DNA from: Cladocopium goreaui
Lineage: Eukaryota; Sar; Dinophyceae; Suessiales; Symbiodiniaceae
Direction of reading: 5' to 3'
Length of the DNA stretch: 64,000 nucleotides
Assembly: GCA_947184155.2 (NCBI GenBank)
Contig: CAMXCT020000117.1
Coordinates: 201,987-265,986 of the forward strand
Within the stretch, counting starts at the first letter, position 1; every line of letters begins with the position of its first letter. Shown one piece after another: positions 21,680 through 33,560 of the stretch. Position numbers and translations under genes: made by a program. Below the pieces are notes generated by a model that made no database searches, was not told the origin of the DNA, and saw only the letters and a program-made list of their open reading frames with translations.

Positions 21680-24100
21680 ATGCTCAGATTTTTGCTCCTT
21701 GGGTGTTTTTCAATTGGATTTTTGGTCGAGTGCAACCCGGTCCCAATTCCGGGGGTAACTTCACTATTTCCTTGCGTGCAACAACCTATGTCCTATAAGC
21801 AGACCAGTTTGCACGACTATGTTGGCTTCAACAATCGAAGTTGCCAGGGTGAGGGTTACTGTGCTTCCACTTGCACAGTTGAAGCAGAAGCATGGATGAA
21901 AGCTTTCTGCAAAGATCCTGCAAACGGTGGACAACGGCCTCCAATGAGCCTTGGCTCTAATGATCCTGACCGGCCTCGAACCACAGTACACAAACGGAGC
22001 TTCATGCGTGCATGTCGACGGGCCTTGATCCACGGGCATTCCCATTACCATGGCCGATACATGAGATCACAGGATTTTCCGGCCACTTTGAGACACAAAG
22101 TGCAGGCTACACAGAGCAGTACAACTCACAAAGCTCCCAAGAGCTGGCATACAACGAACAATGGGCGGCTTACTCTACTACATTGGAACCCTGGAGGTCT
22201 CTCCCAGGCGACTTTCGTGGAGCTTAAGCACTGGCTCAAATCTCATCCAGTGGACATTGTTACGTTGGCTGAAACTCGTTGGTCCTTCTCTTCAACGTGG
22301 ACTGATCGAGATTGGTGCTATGTGCACACTGCCACCGGCACGCCACAAAGTGGAGGACTGCTGGTGATGATCTCTCGACGACTGGCCCAAGCAGAGCAGA
22401 TTGGTTATGATGCGTCCATCGACGGTCGCCTCCTTCATGTCCGGGTCCACTTTGATTCCAGAGCCCTTGACATCCTCACTATCTACCAATTTGTCGACTA
22501 CAAGACGGCTCAGTCGTATCAATACCGTGAGCAGGTATGGACAGCATTACAAGAAAAGCTCCATCAGATTCCGAGTCGTAACAATCTGGTTTGCGCAGGA
22601 GATTTCAACTGCTCCCTTGCTCATCACCCGCCCTGGGTGGGTGGTTCGACATTTCAGTGGAAAGGACAACAGACTCTGGGGTCACAACACCCTGACCATG
22701 AAAGACTGCAGCAAATCCTGCGTTCGCATGGCCTTACTGCCGTCAACACCTGGAACCAGTCAGGAGCAACTTTCTATCATGGCAGACATGCATCTAGGAT
22801 TGATCATATTCTTCTTAGGACGGTTGCATGTGATGGTCGTTCCAAAGCTGTGTTGTATCTGGAGGATGCCGACTTTGTTCCACACAACCAATCACATCAT
22901 ATACCAATACACTGTTCTTTGCCTGCCAAGCACATGTCGTATCAAACATTCGATTCCAAGACAGCCTGCACATATGCACAACGCACTCGTTGCCGACAAG
23001 AGAGCTTACAGGAGACTCCCAACTGGCAACAGCTCCGACAGCAAGTGGTGGATGCACTGCAATTGGACCACCAGGCACTTTCAGCTGACGAAGTTGTCAC
23101 TCGAATTCATAACACAGTATCACATGAGTTTCACCAGCTTTTTCCGGGTACACATTCCAATATAGCACAGGTCGATCTCTCTGGAGCCAAGAGGGTCATC
23201 GAAGACAAATGGCACCACAGGCGCCAGCTCCGTCTCCTTGCCCTCCAAGCCGATCGCCCAGTTTTCCTTATGCTGTTTCAGGCCTGGCACCATCGCAGCC
23301 GGTATCAAGCGTTGCAGAGGATCCAGCAACGAGAGGCCAGACTCGCCAAGACTAGATTGTTTGATACTCTCTGTCAGGAAGTAGCCATTGCTGCACAGAA
23401 CCAAGACACCCATAAAATGTTTGATTTAATCAATCGATACTCCCCAAAAAGGCCATTGGCACGAGCCAGATTGAGAGGACCAGATGGGCAAATTGCAGAT
23501 CAGTACATGGCCCACTCCATGACGGTATCATTCGTCCAGCAAATGTGGCAGGGTCCAGCCCATCTCCCCCGATATACTGATGCTGCTCCGGGCGTGCCAT
23601 TTACGGTGCATGAATTAGAGCAGGCAGTCACCTTGCTGCACAGCAACAAGGCGGTTGCAAAGCCGTTCCTGCCGGCGGTCGTGTGGAAGAGTGCCCCCCA
23701 TGAAGTAGCCACATTCCTTCATTCCCAGCTTGTTTCTTGGTGGAATCATTCCCCTCCAACTATTCCTCAAGTCTGGAAAGATTCGTGGTTATTTTTCCTT
23801 CCCAAACCAGGTAAGCCCAATACGCATCCTGACCAACTTCGACCAATATCACTCATGGAACCATTAGGCAAACTTGTGATGGGGCTCCTTTGTTCCAAAA
23901 TCAAAGATTGCTTGTTCCCTCAACTGTGTTGCTCCCCGCATTTTGGATTTCTTCCCCTGCGTGCAGCAACGGATGCGATCCTTCGGGTTTCTGCCCACAG
24001 CCGTAGCATACGTGCCCTTGTGACTGCACATAGACGTACGGTCCAAACGCAAATGTGCCCCAATCACAAGTTCAAAATTTGTGGAGGGTTCTCCCTTTTT
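21680..24100 (+). pseudogene. LINE B polyprotein: endonuclease and start of RT
   Basis: ATG 21680 opens with a hydrophobic segment (MLRFLLLGCFSIGFLV) like that of LINE A. A basic motif (KRSFMRACRRALIHGH) matches the LINE A linker. The EEP domain follows with VTLAETRWSFSSTW, LVCAGDFNCSL and SRIDHILLR, ending in NQSHHIPIH. Reverse transcriptase begins with KPGKPNTHPDQLRPISLMEP. The frame is lost in the T-run at about 24096-24100, just before motif A (LDMTRAFDT), which continues in the frame beginning at 24103. The single homopolymer indel is the only break in this part. Confidence 0.8.
21736..21753. other. 18-nt hairpin shared with LINE A
   Basis: Same CCCGG/CCGGG hairpin as at 13063-13080, within a 24-nt identical stretch, but read here in another frame (CNPVPIPG). 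Confidence 0.6.
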
Positions 24101-24102
24101 CT

Positions 24103-27100
24103 CTGGATATGACTAGGGCTTTCGATACTGCCTGCAGAAGTACCATTTGCAATCACTTGCATGACTTGGGCACTCCTGAACATTTGATTCAATTGGTTGC
24201 CAGCTGGCATGAAAACACACATTACAATTAGGTTTTCCGCGGTAGCACCACCAAAGTACGGGTAGGCAAGGGCTTACGTCAAGGATGCAAAATCGCTCCA
24301 TTATTATGGATTATCTTTATGGACCGTTTTTTGCACATGCTGGCTGACAAGACAGGTCCCGGATGGATTGCTGAAGCGGTGACGATTTACGCAGACGATG
24401 TTCATTTCGGTTGCGCCTTTCGGTCCCCACATGAATTCCGGACTCACCTGACCAATTTGGGACATGCAGTGGATTGCCTTGAAAGTTTGGGTCTCTCGAT
24501 CTCCTACTCCAAATCCTTTATGACTTTGAGGTACACCGGCACTAACCCACGTCCAGTGCTGAAAGGGTGCATCCAGCGAACATCTGCAGGGACATCTCTT
24601 CTTGTCCCAAGACAAGATGGCTCATCGACCCCACTGCCGCTGAAGACCAAAGGACGCTATCTGGGTGCGGTGATCAGCTATCACTCGTTTGAGGCACAGA
24701 CATGGGCACATCGCAAGAAAGCTGGATGGGCTGCTTTTAATCGCGTGCGGGCCTGGCTCAGAAATAGGCAACTGCCAATTGCGAAACGGCTCTATTTATG
24801 GAAGACTTGCGCCCATACTGTGCTCACCTACGGATTGCTCTCGGTTCATGTCACATTGCCGGTTTTACATGAGTATCAGGTCACGGTGTATCAAATGATC
24901 CGTATGATCCTAGGTGACCATCCATATGCAACACATCACACGCATCAGCAGGTTTTTCAATTGTACGGTCTTGCACCACCACTCGACCTTTTGTCAACCT
25001 TGGCCATGGGCCTGCTCCGACGCATCCATAGGCGGGAACAATTGTTGCAGCCTGATGATTTTTTACGCAGACTGGATTGGAGCCACCTGCATGATGTTTT
25101 AGCCCTGATCCAATGCATCCGACAAACTGCTCCGGAGGTGCCCATTGCCTTAGATCCAGCGGCGCCAGTGCAGACACAGGCACTGCATGGATGTCAGTAC
25201 TGTAGCTTTGCTACACGCAGTGTTGCCAATTTGCGCCGCCATCTTACTACACATCATCAACACAGACAGTTTCGCACCAGTGACACTTCCCCACTGGACA
25301 TGTCACTGCAGGGTAAACCCCAGTGCAGCCACTGCCTGACCATGTTTGCCACCTGGAACCAATTTTTCATTCATGTGCAACGTGACTGCTGCCAGGTATC
25401 ACACCGTGGGCCAGAATTGCGCTTTGAGCCACCGCCCTTGACCAGAGAGATGTTCCAGCCGGAATTGGAATTACATGCTGCTTCTCGGCCGTTTTGGCCA
25501 GATTTGCAACACTTCCTGAATGCAGATGACTGGACTGCCTTAGGCAACAGACAGGACGTAACTGCGTACCTTTCCAATCATTGCGTGTTCTGTGGCATGT
25601 GGTGCAATCGTTTTCAGGAACTGCATGGACATCACAAGCTGTATCACCAGGAACAGACACGGGGAAGTGTCGCCAAAGGAGTCCAACTCTCCCACATCTT
25701 GCAACAGACATCCCCCTGCTTGATGTGTGGCAAAACTTTCCACCGGGTGCACAGTTGTCCAGTAGCATTGCAGGTAGGAGCCCTCCGGCTACAGTTGATG
25801 GACCCAGAAGACAGACATCATGCCGAAAGGACTTGTGACATTTGCATTCAGCAATTTGATGATGCCAGTCAACTGTATGGACACATGTCCCTTGAACATG
25901 GACTCACCATCAACGATTGGTGCCCTGCAAGAGACTCTCAAGAGGGCAATGACATTTGCCGTCACTGCGGCGCGACGTTCGAGAGTCGCTCAGGGCTGCG
26001 ACGCCACATCACTGAGGGGCGATGCGGTTCATTTGACCCGCTGGCGTCTCCCAATCCCATTGACACCACCGGCAAATGGGGTGCTTGGCTCAGCACAGGA
26101 GATTTTGCAGCCTTGACAGCCCATCAGCGCTTACAGCTGACAACAGTTTGTCAATTCTGCGGGATGAAGTACATGCGCACTGGCGATGTTGTAGCACATC
26201 TTTTACAGTCACATGGTGCCCTGTGGACAGCATCACAAACTATGTTGAGGTTCCTGTTACAGGCAGTCATGGCCAAACGAGGTTGCACCTGCAACCCACA
26301 AGCTCACGAGGTGGGATTGACTCACGTTTGCACATCCCTGCGACAAATAGCCATGATGCTGGCCCACACAGACACCCAACTGTTTGTGCCAACTCAGTTC
26401 ACAGCTGCTGTGCTTTCCCCTGCACTGGACTGCCTCCATCAAGCGGCCCTCACCAATCGGTTGATAGATATCCTGACAGGCCGCAATTTCTCCCAGCTGT
26501 GGCAGGATTCACTGGTTTTGCAGGGGCTACGTTCTCGATGTGTACTCTGTGGCGGTCACTACAAGCCTGCAGCACTGATGCGGCACTTGCTGACAATGCA
26601 TCCAAACACCAGCGCGTGGGCAACCCAGATTGCGTTCCAGCTGTACATGGTCATGCAGAACCTACAACATCAGGACTATCAGTGTATTTTCTGTCAGCAG
26701 GTTTTCAACTTGCCGCTTGAATTTGATGAGCCAGTGTCGCCAGACAGACTGCAGACATTGCATAGTCATTTTGTCTCAAGCTGCCCGGTGGTGCTCCAGA
26801 TTGCTTGCCTGCTGCATCCCCTCGATGGACGCTCTGATGGATCCCAACGATCAAGCCTTGATGGACGGCCTCTCGGCGCTGGGCCCTCTGCTGTTGGGGG
26901 CCCGCAAGCACCACGAAGGAAACGACGGAGACTTGGCGAACAAGCGTCACAAGGCAGCCAGAGGCGACGACCAAGCCGCCGACCTCCAAGCCAAAGAGAC
27001 CATGACCAATCTCCTCCGCCTGATGACACAGGTGCTGCTGAACCACGACCGAGCCCTACAGCTACAGCTCCGACAGGACTGCTTCGTTATGTTTGCCCAA

Positions 27101-28680
27101 AGCAGAGAGGACGGCACCATTCCCCTACTCACTCAGATGGCCAAAACATGGCGAGACCAAGCTCCCCAGCAGAGGGACAACATCAGATGGCCCACACTCC
27201 GGACCCACCTGATGGGCGGCCTTGTGACAGAGCTCCATCGCCGGGTGAAACAAGTAGCGAGCAGCAAACCGGGAGAGCCTCTGTGGGACGTCGCCATCAG
27301 CAAAGGAGCTCTTCTCCCCGACGGGAGCTGGGCGTACCAGAAGTGGTCACCGGAAACCAAACAGCTGATCCGTGCAGCCCATCCACCGGTCCCCATGGGG
27401 AGGATGCTCCGGGATCTGCAGACATTGGAGGACCTGCTCAAGTCCAACCGCCACGTGATCAAGTTCCAGAGCCTACGCAACGACCAGGAGACAATCCCTT
27501 GGCTGCTTCAGTTGAGCCATCGGGATTCGGACGTCTGGGAGCTGATGCACGACCTCTGCAACAACACGATCTGGACGCTCCTGGGGATGTCGGTGAAGCA
27601 GCACAATCAAGTGCTCTCCAAACCGGCTTTGCAGCTTCAGGCAACCTTGGGCAAAGGAACTTCGTGGACGAGCAAGGGCAGGGGGAAAACCAAACACACC
27701 CCCAAGCAGAGCCACCAGAGCTAGATGGCCGGGCCCGGCATCACCTGCGAGCTCAACTTCTGAGGCTCCCCTTGGAAAATGCCGGCAGCAACCTCTGTTA
27801 TGCCAACAGCGCATTTCTTAGTATGCTTTGGGCTTTTATGTCAAGGATTGGATTTCAACTCCATGACTGGGGCGCACGTTCACCTGACCTGCATCGCATT
27901 CTGCTACAGGCTGATGATACTCTCTTCAGTCTTGCCGATGCCAGTTGGTTTAACTTACTTGTGCAGGGATGGAATGAAGATCAGGATCAGGCGGACAGTG
28001 CAGAGTTCTTGCACATGCTTTCAAGCTGGATTGTGCCACCAGCCCTTTCCAACTGCTGGGAGCGACGTGTGCACACGGGGCAAAAGACTGAGATTCATGA
28101 CTCGGGGGATCTGTACATGCCGTTGACATTGCAGTTTGCCCCACACATGACTGACCTTGCAGAAGTCCACCTGACCACCCTGCTGAGGTGGTGGAGCACA
28201 GACCTTGGAATGCAGGCAGGTTTGACCGACCCACAGGACCTGCTTTTGCTTCACATAGATCGACTGGTGCAGAATCCCTCGGGGGATCTTCGAAAGTGCA
28301 CGGCAGCTTTGCGGTTTGAATGGGCCATTGATGTACCTGTTCTGGTAGGTCCGTCCACTGGCACAACTGCATACACTGTGGTTGCAGGCATTTCACATCA
28401 GGGTCATACACGAGGAGGCCACTATGAAGCAGCCCTGCGTGTGTTTCCAGAAGTCTCAGACCTTGCACAACCATCGTTATGGGTACATTGTGATGATCGC
28501 AGGGCACCTGTCCGACTGCTGACCTTGCCTGAGGTGTTTCATCAGGGGATCACTTGCCTCTGGCTCTGCAAAACCGAATGCCTTGAACTGCATCGATTGC
28601 CAAGTCTACAGCCGACAGTGCATTGCTCGGAAGCTTCGTTGCTGACGCTGCTGCAAAGTCAACCGGACCCTGAACCGTGA
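24103..28680 (+). pseudogene. LINE B polyprotein: RT, C2H2 array and C19 domain
   Basis: Motif A (LDMTRAFDT) starts here. A TAG at 24229-24231 interrupts between motifs A and B; downstream are GLRQGCKIAPLLW (B) and TIYADDVHFG (C, intact YADD). About nine C2H2-like fingers follow (CQYCSFATRSVANLRRH, CRHCGATFESRSGLRRH, CVLCGGHYKPAALMRH and others). From about 26830 to 27730 the frame encodes a Pro/Arg/Gln-rich linker that overlaps ORF2. From about 27762 it encodes a USP-like domain: AGSNLCYANSAFLSML (Cys box) and GGHYEAALR with WVHCDDRRAP (His box). All of this after the TAG is one open frame of about 1480 codons, which argues that linker and protease are fused to the reverse transcriptase. Confidence 0.8.
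26825..27724 (+). CDS. LINE B ORF2, intact overlapping frame
   Basis: ATG 26825 (MDALMDPNDQALMDG) starts an intact 299-residue frame in +1 relative to the polyprotein, ending at TAG 27722-27724 just before the protease domain begins. The product has a basic patch (NKRHKAARGDD), then a helical region, then a segment WDVAISKGALLPDGSWAYQKW not clearly conserved in LINE A, and a conserved C-terminal part (LEDLLKSNRHVIKFQS, WELMHDLCNNTIWTLL). The similarity with LINE A ORF2 is at protein level and in this frame, while the polyprotein linker over the same DNA is not conserved in sequence. That pattern says ORF2 is the constrained product. How it is translated (own AUG, re-initiation or frameshifting) cannot be seen. 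Confidence 0.7.
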   Translation: MDALMDPNDQALMDGLSALGPLLLGARKHHEGNDGDLANKRHKAARGDDQAADLQAKETMTNLLRLMTQVLLNHDRALQLQLRQDCFVMFAQSREDGTIPLLTQMAKTWRDQAPQQRDNIRWPTLRTHLMGGLVTELHRRVKQVASSKPGEPLWDVAISKGALLPDGSWAYQKWSPETKQLIRAAHPPVPMGRMLRDLQTLEDLLKSNRHVIKFQSLRNDQETIPWLLQLSHRDSDVWELMHDLCNNTIWTLLGMSVKQHNQVLSKPALQLQATLGKGTSWTSKGRGKTKHTPKQSHQS

Positions 28681-28769
28681 GGCTTGGATTCTGACTACGA
28701 CAAACATGCTGGCAATAACCCATCTATTTTGCCTGATAGGATCTCCTGATGGTGTCCCCCCCCCCAAAA

Positions 28770-28842
28770 AAAAAACAAAAAAAAAGAGGGACAAGAGGCC
28801 GAGAGCCCATGTAGGTAGCAGCCCTCAAAAAAAAAAAGAATT
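28770..28842 (+). repeat. LINE 3'-end cassette, copy 1
   Basis: A-run, then GAGGGACAAGAGGCCGAGAG, then CCCATGTAGGTAGCAGCCCTC, then a second A-run. Nearly the same cassette lies at 29440-29502; a more diverged form is at 20933-20990. Confidence 0.7.
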
Positions 28843-29439
28843 GGGACGTAGGTATAGTACTGTTTCACAATGAGATCCAACGCGGCGTACTCCCCTTGTG
28901 GGTTGCCCAGCGATCTGGCAGTGCGGCACATCCTGACCTTTGCAGTCATTGCAGCCGGCATTTTGCCGCTTGCAGGTCATGGCATGTTGCCACAACTCCC
29001 AACAGCAACAGTGTTATCCTGCCTGGACTCGAGCCTAATCCAAATTGACATCCAGGTTATTATTTTTGAGTCGGCACTTTGCTAAGGCCTAGACGGCGCA
29101 CATGACAGCCATTTTGGCAAATTGACAATCGGACATTCCTGACCCCGGAAGTTTTGACATCAGTTTCACCACGGCATTTTGCTAAGGCCTAGCAGGCGCA
29201 TCCGACTGCTTTTGACACATGGATCATGCACCCTACAACTGACATTTTATCATCTTGCACAGCAGCATTTGCCGGCGACCATCCGATCATGTGAGTCCTG
29301 CCCCACTGGAATCGGCAGGCCAGCCTTTTCCCCTGGTACCACATGCACCCAGTCGCCCAGACTGATAGATCCCCGTGACCCCTTTGCATGCCCTCCGTAT
29401 CCCGGAGCGTACCCCTGCAGAAAGACCCGAGAAGATGTC
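28843..29439. other. LINE-related 3' sequence without a gene
   Basis: Holds the GGCATTTTGC / GCTAAGGCCTAG repeats (about 28958, 29077 and 29173) and ACATGCACCCAG (29341), both shared with the LINE A 3' region. It therefore appears to be LINE-derived, perhaps a 5'-truncated third copy behind LINE B. Confidence 0.5.
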
Positions 29440-29502
29440 AAAAAAAAAAGAGGGACAAGAGGCCGAGAGCCCAAGTAGGTTGAAGCCCTCAAAAAAAAAA
29501 TC
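29440..29502 (+). repeat. LINE 3'-end cassette, copy 2
   Basis: A-run, GAGGGACAAGAGGCCGAGAG, CCCAAGTAGGTTGAAGCCCTC, second A-run; differs from copy 1 at only a few positions. Confidence 0.7.
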
Positions 29503-29880
29503 ATTCTGTTGTTTCCCAACCGTTTCACCGTACGTCTCACAATGTCGATCCAACGCGCCCGAACTCCTCTTGTGGGTCATGGCCTGAGATCTGATGCACT
29601 CATGTTTTAATTCGACAACTTCGCCGGCCTTAGCACTTCTCTCCGCAGTGCACCAGTTTTTACCCACTGCTGGTAGGCGGCCAGGATATAGCTTCTCACT
29701 AGAGAACCAACTCAGCACAGTCTGACGTTGAAGGGCCAGCGCCATTTCTGATGCAGAAAAGGAGCGTGGAAAAAAAACACACACACACACCTGCATGCAG
29801 AGCTCGATTCGATGCATTGATCAGAGCCGACCGTGTTGGACGCACGCCTCGCGCACCAGCTGCTTTGACTCCGGTCCCAG

Positions 29881-30480
29881 ATGCCAAGCACGCCAATGCC
29901 AGTGCTTGACGAACCTGTTGAAGCCGTGCCTGATGCTGATCCATCTGAAGTGCCTTTTAGTGCAGGTATCCCACCAGACCATCCAGAAAGCGCAGTGCCA
30001 TCCAAAACAAATACGGAATTTGATGAAATCTTTCTTCAAGCAAATGCAGATAGAATAAAGTATCGAAGAATGTATCAATCATCAGGTTCTAATATTATTA
30101 TTAATTGAATATGCATGTGATGAACATTCAGCCATGGGTGAAATATGCGATGAAATCGGTGTTGAAGGCATCAAGTTATCCCGCAATGTGATTGATTTGC
30201 AGGAAGAAGGACGAATGTCACATTTGATCACTCAGTCTGATGACTGCAAATCTGCAGATGCCTGGGTCAGCCTCCCATGTACGGATTTCACACCATGGCA
30301 ACACATGAATGTGCATAGACATGGATGGGGTTTTCAACAGAAGCTGGAAAAGAGAAGAAAGCAGGCTAGGAAGATGCTCGCTCAAGCAAACAGGTTCATG
30401 AGGAAATCTTAGTCGACGGTGGGCGTGTTCCCACCGAATGGGCCAGCAAACTGGATGGTGGAACCTAGAAGAAGCTAAAG
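29881..30480 (+). pseudogene. copia polyprotein: methyltransferase-like domain, decayed
   Basis: A Pro-rich segment (29881-30090) leads, after a frame change near 30090, into LIEYACDEHSAMGEICDEIG, then SADAWVSLPCTDFTPWQHMN and VDGGRVPTEWASKLDGG. The order YAC, SLPC, and GG-x3-EW matches the methyltransferase-like domain found inside dinoflagellate Ty1/copia polyproteins, with Cys in SLPCT at the place of the C5-methyltransferase nucleophile. Retrotransposon-borne methyltransferases of this type are published for Symbiodinium. Stops and frame changes show the copy is dead. A further fragment (FDGCMLGVHVKECPIRKP, about 30523-30576) ends in a TGA where Trp is expected. Confidence 0.55.
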
Positions 30481-30756
30481 AATTTGAGAGAGAGAGAGAG
30501 AGAGCATGCATTCAGAAGAGTTTGCTTTGATGGGTGTATGCTAGGTGTTCATGTTAAAGAGTGTCCCATTCGTAAGCCATGATGTGTGTGCGTGTGTGTC
30601 TTCATGTGATGAACGAACCCTTACAGTTCTTGCTGCCTATCGATGCGATCACCCACACCAGCATGAATCTACCAAGGTAGCCAGACCAAGCAAACAGGAT
30701 TCTACAGTTCGCATCCGTTATCGTCGAAGCATGGTATCCTCAAAAATGGTTTCAGC

Positions 30757-32412
30757 ATGTTCCGAATCTCAGCACCTCTTCTGCACTTAAAGGCAACCAA
30801 AGCCATCAAAGCAGAAGCCGAAGATTTGAGAGCCAATGGAACTTGGGGTGGTTCAACCGGAATCCCTGTTGCGGAGCTTCGCAGGCGAGCTCGTGCTAAA
30901 GGTAAGGACATCAAAATTGCCGAAGTCTTTGCGGGAATCCAACGCCGTGAGTTATCACCTGAATTGCAAAAATGTAAAAGGCAAATAGTTTACAGGGGTG
31001 ACATGATCAAAGACCAATTCAACCAACATGTTTTCTTCACCGAAGCAGAAACCGCTACCACTCCGGCAATGTTGGCAGCGTTGAACCTCACGCTTTGGTT
31101 TGGATGCCTGACAACGATTTCTTGTGCAGATTGCGTACAAGCCTATCTACAGTGCCTCCTTGAAGAAAACACGTGGGTGATTTTGCCTTTTGAGTTGTGG
31201 TTGGAAGACTGGAAGAAAACTTATGATCCCTCTACTCGCCTTGCAAAAAAGCTAACAAAATCGTTAGTTGTATGGTCATCCACAATCAGGAAAGTTGTGG
31301 GAAGCCCATCTCGAAAAGCAGTTAATTGAAACGAAAGGAGTCCCTCTTGAATCATACCCTTCAAACTTTGTCTTCAGACGGGGACAGAATGATGAAGATA
31401 CATTAGTCCTGAATTTTTACGTAGATGACCTGACGCTAGCTGGGGGTACTAAAGAAATCCAACAGGAATTCTGGAAAGAACTTCAGCGGAGAGTCAAAGT
31501 TGAACCAGAAGAGTTCATCTCCGAAACTGGGACGAAGATCTTTGGGAGAACACATATGGTTCAAAGAACCTCCAAAGAAATATTAATGACCAATGACATG
31601 AGCCCATATGCAAAGGGATTTGTAAGTTTTTATTGCAAAGTCACTGGAACAACAGGAGAGAAATTGAGAAAGGTCGAGACTCCATGTCTTCCGGAGTCTC
31701 AAATGTCTGAAGAAGAGCTTGCGTATGAAGGTGTGTTACACAATCATGCTGCCAAAGTGCTCATGCGATGCCTTTGGTTGTCTCGTTTGGCCAGGCCTGA
31801 CTTAAGTTTTGCAGCGCAACGACTTGCAACTAGAGTAACTCGTTGGACGTTGTGGGAAGGCAGAAAGATGCTCAGATTGATCAGCTACGTTCACCCAACT
31901 GACCACATGATCCAGGCGACTGTCGGCCCTAACGAATCTCCAGAGCTGGTTGTATTTACAGATTTTGATTTTGCTTCATGCCCGCATACGGCCAAGAGCA
32001 CTTCAGGAGTTGTGTACATCCTGAAAACGGGTAGCGCTCGATACCCATTGTTTGGTCACGAAAAAAACAAAGTTCAACAGCGAGATCAGCTACTGAAGCA
32101 GAGCTGATAGCATATGCTAGCGCTCTATTTGTTTGGCGAAGTTCTTGAATCTGCATACGATGATTGAGTCTTTGGTTGGGATTGATTTTTCAATCCGTCT
32201 TTGAGCAGGACAATCAAGCCACTATCACTGTGATGAACTCTGGTTACTCAGCGAAGCTGTCGCACTGTGGCCGTGTACATCGCGTCAACGTTGCGTCCAT
32301 TTACGAACAGCTGGAACAAGACATATTCACTCTGAGGTACTGTGAAACATCCACACAAGCAGCCAATGGACTCATAAAGATCATCTCGCCGGCAGAATGG
32401 CAGCAGACTTAG
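30757..32412 (+). pseudogene. copia polyprotein: reverse transcriptase and RNase H
   Basis: The region encodes, across several frames, RT (SCADCVQAYLQ, STRLAKKLTKS, then LYGHPQSGKLWEAHLE after a frameshift near 31265), the catalytic YVDD at 31418-31429 (FYVDDLTLAGG), and RNase H (WLSRLARPDLSFAAQRL, VVFTDFDFA, STSGVVY). A second frameshift falls in an A-run near 32062, followed by ATEAELIAYASALF and, in another frame, EQDNQATITVMNSGYSAKL. These are standard Ty1/copia landmarks. No long terminal repeats were found by eye on either side, so the element is probably truncated. Confidence 0.75.
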
Positions 32413-33340
32413 AATTTACCCAACAAAATTGGCCACGTGTCTGCCTGACATCTTGGTCCCTGAAATTGTATATAGGGCACATGTGCATGTACAGCTTGAG
32501 GGGGGTTTGTTAGTTTGCATGCAAAACCATGCACTCATGGCATCCTCTAATGCACATGTTGTCTTACCTCATTTTGGGTGTGTCCCGACTTACTTTGGCT
32601 CAAGCGCTGTCAAAGCAAGCGTCTTGGCAGCCGCTCACTGTTGTGCTCATTAAATCCCTAACTTGGCTGTGGTTAGGTGCTTTAACTGAGACTTTTGGGA
32701 CGTGGATCCTGGATCACTGTGCATGTTGGACATTTGATACACTAGTCCAAATCCCAAAGCTGTTTCCATAAATGTAGACAGGTGGTATTGATTTCCAGGA
32801 TTATATCGTTCACCCAAATACGTGTTTGGCATTTCTTCGCGATGTTGCTATGATCTTTGGGCCGTTTGGTGTTTTGTTTTTGCATGCTTTTTCCATTTTT
32901 TCCCTTGGCCCTTGTCGCGCGTTTTTCAACTCAGTACACCATGCTTGATCATTGAAACCAAAAGGTGGGTTGGATTGCTAGTGGATTCCCACAACAAGGT
33001 TTTTGGCCACCAGCATCAGATTACAACATATTTTTTGAATTAAAAACAAAATTTTCCATATTCAATCATTTATTTGATTGTATCTGAATTTATTTGACTT
33101 TATTTGAATTTATTTGCTTTGGGACCTCCCTGTAGTTACCAAGCAATACATAGCAATACATCATGTGACAAGCAAATGTGTTTTAAATCCTTTCATCATA
33201 GAAGCTCAACATTTGACAACACAAGGAAATATGATAACAGCTGACAGTTGGGCAGCAATTCTGCCGCTGGCCTCAGCAAAGTTGTTGTAAGGTTGCGTTA
33301 GTTTTATTTTGTTTGTTTCTTGTTTTTTCCTTTTTTTCTA
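32413..33340. other. region without recognised features
   Basis: AT-rich toward its right end, with short TTTATTTGA repeats at about 33068-33120. No gene supported. Confidence 0.35.
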
Positions 33341-33344
33341 GCAA

Positions 33345-33560
33345 ATTTGAGATATTTTGAAATATTTTGAGATTTTTTGAGATTTTCTATGGTCCAGAAA
33401 AATATGCAATACAGAACCCAGTCTCGCAAAACCACGTTTGAAAAACAACATCAGAGACATTTTGAGACATTTTGAGATTTTTTGAGATTTTTTGAGATTT
33501 TTTTGAGATTTTTGGAGATATTTTCAGATTTTGTCAGATTTTTTGAGATTTGTCTTTTAA
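33345..33560. repeat. GAGATTTT-type tandem repeat
   Basis: Units of 9-12 bp (TTTTGAGATATTTTGAGAT, TTTTTGAGAT) in two blocks, about 33348-33386 and 33460-33552, separated by unique sequence. Confidence 0.75.

Larger units (their letters stand above)
21360..28842 (+). mobile_element. LINE B: second EEP-RT-C2H2-ORF2-C19 retrotransposon
   Basis: Same domain order as LINE A, same strand, diverged at protein level, placed directly behind it. The 5' region holds (AC)n followed by AAGCCCTTTGCAC as in LINE A. The 3' region has A-rich runs and GAGGGACAAGAGGCCGAGAG at 28787-28806; a second copy of this end at 29447-29500 means the true 3' border may be at either place. Lesions: a frameshift in a T-run near 24096-24100 and a TAG at 24229-24231. 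Confidence 0.8.

Noticed and set aside
29107..29118. AGCCATTTTGGC, identical to the core of the dinoflagellate spliced leader
   Set aside because: Only 12 nt match, flanks differ, and similar GGCATTTTGCC motifs recur throughout the LINE 3' regions, so chance or repeat origin is more likely than a relict spliced leader.
29503..33340. Long terminal repeats of the copia element
   Set aside because: No pair of direct repeats could be found by eye around 29881-32412; a self-alignment would be needed.
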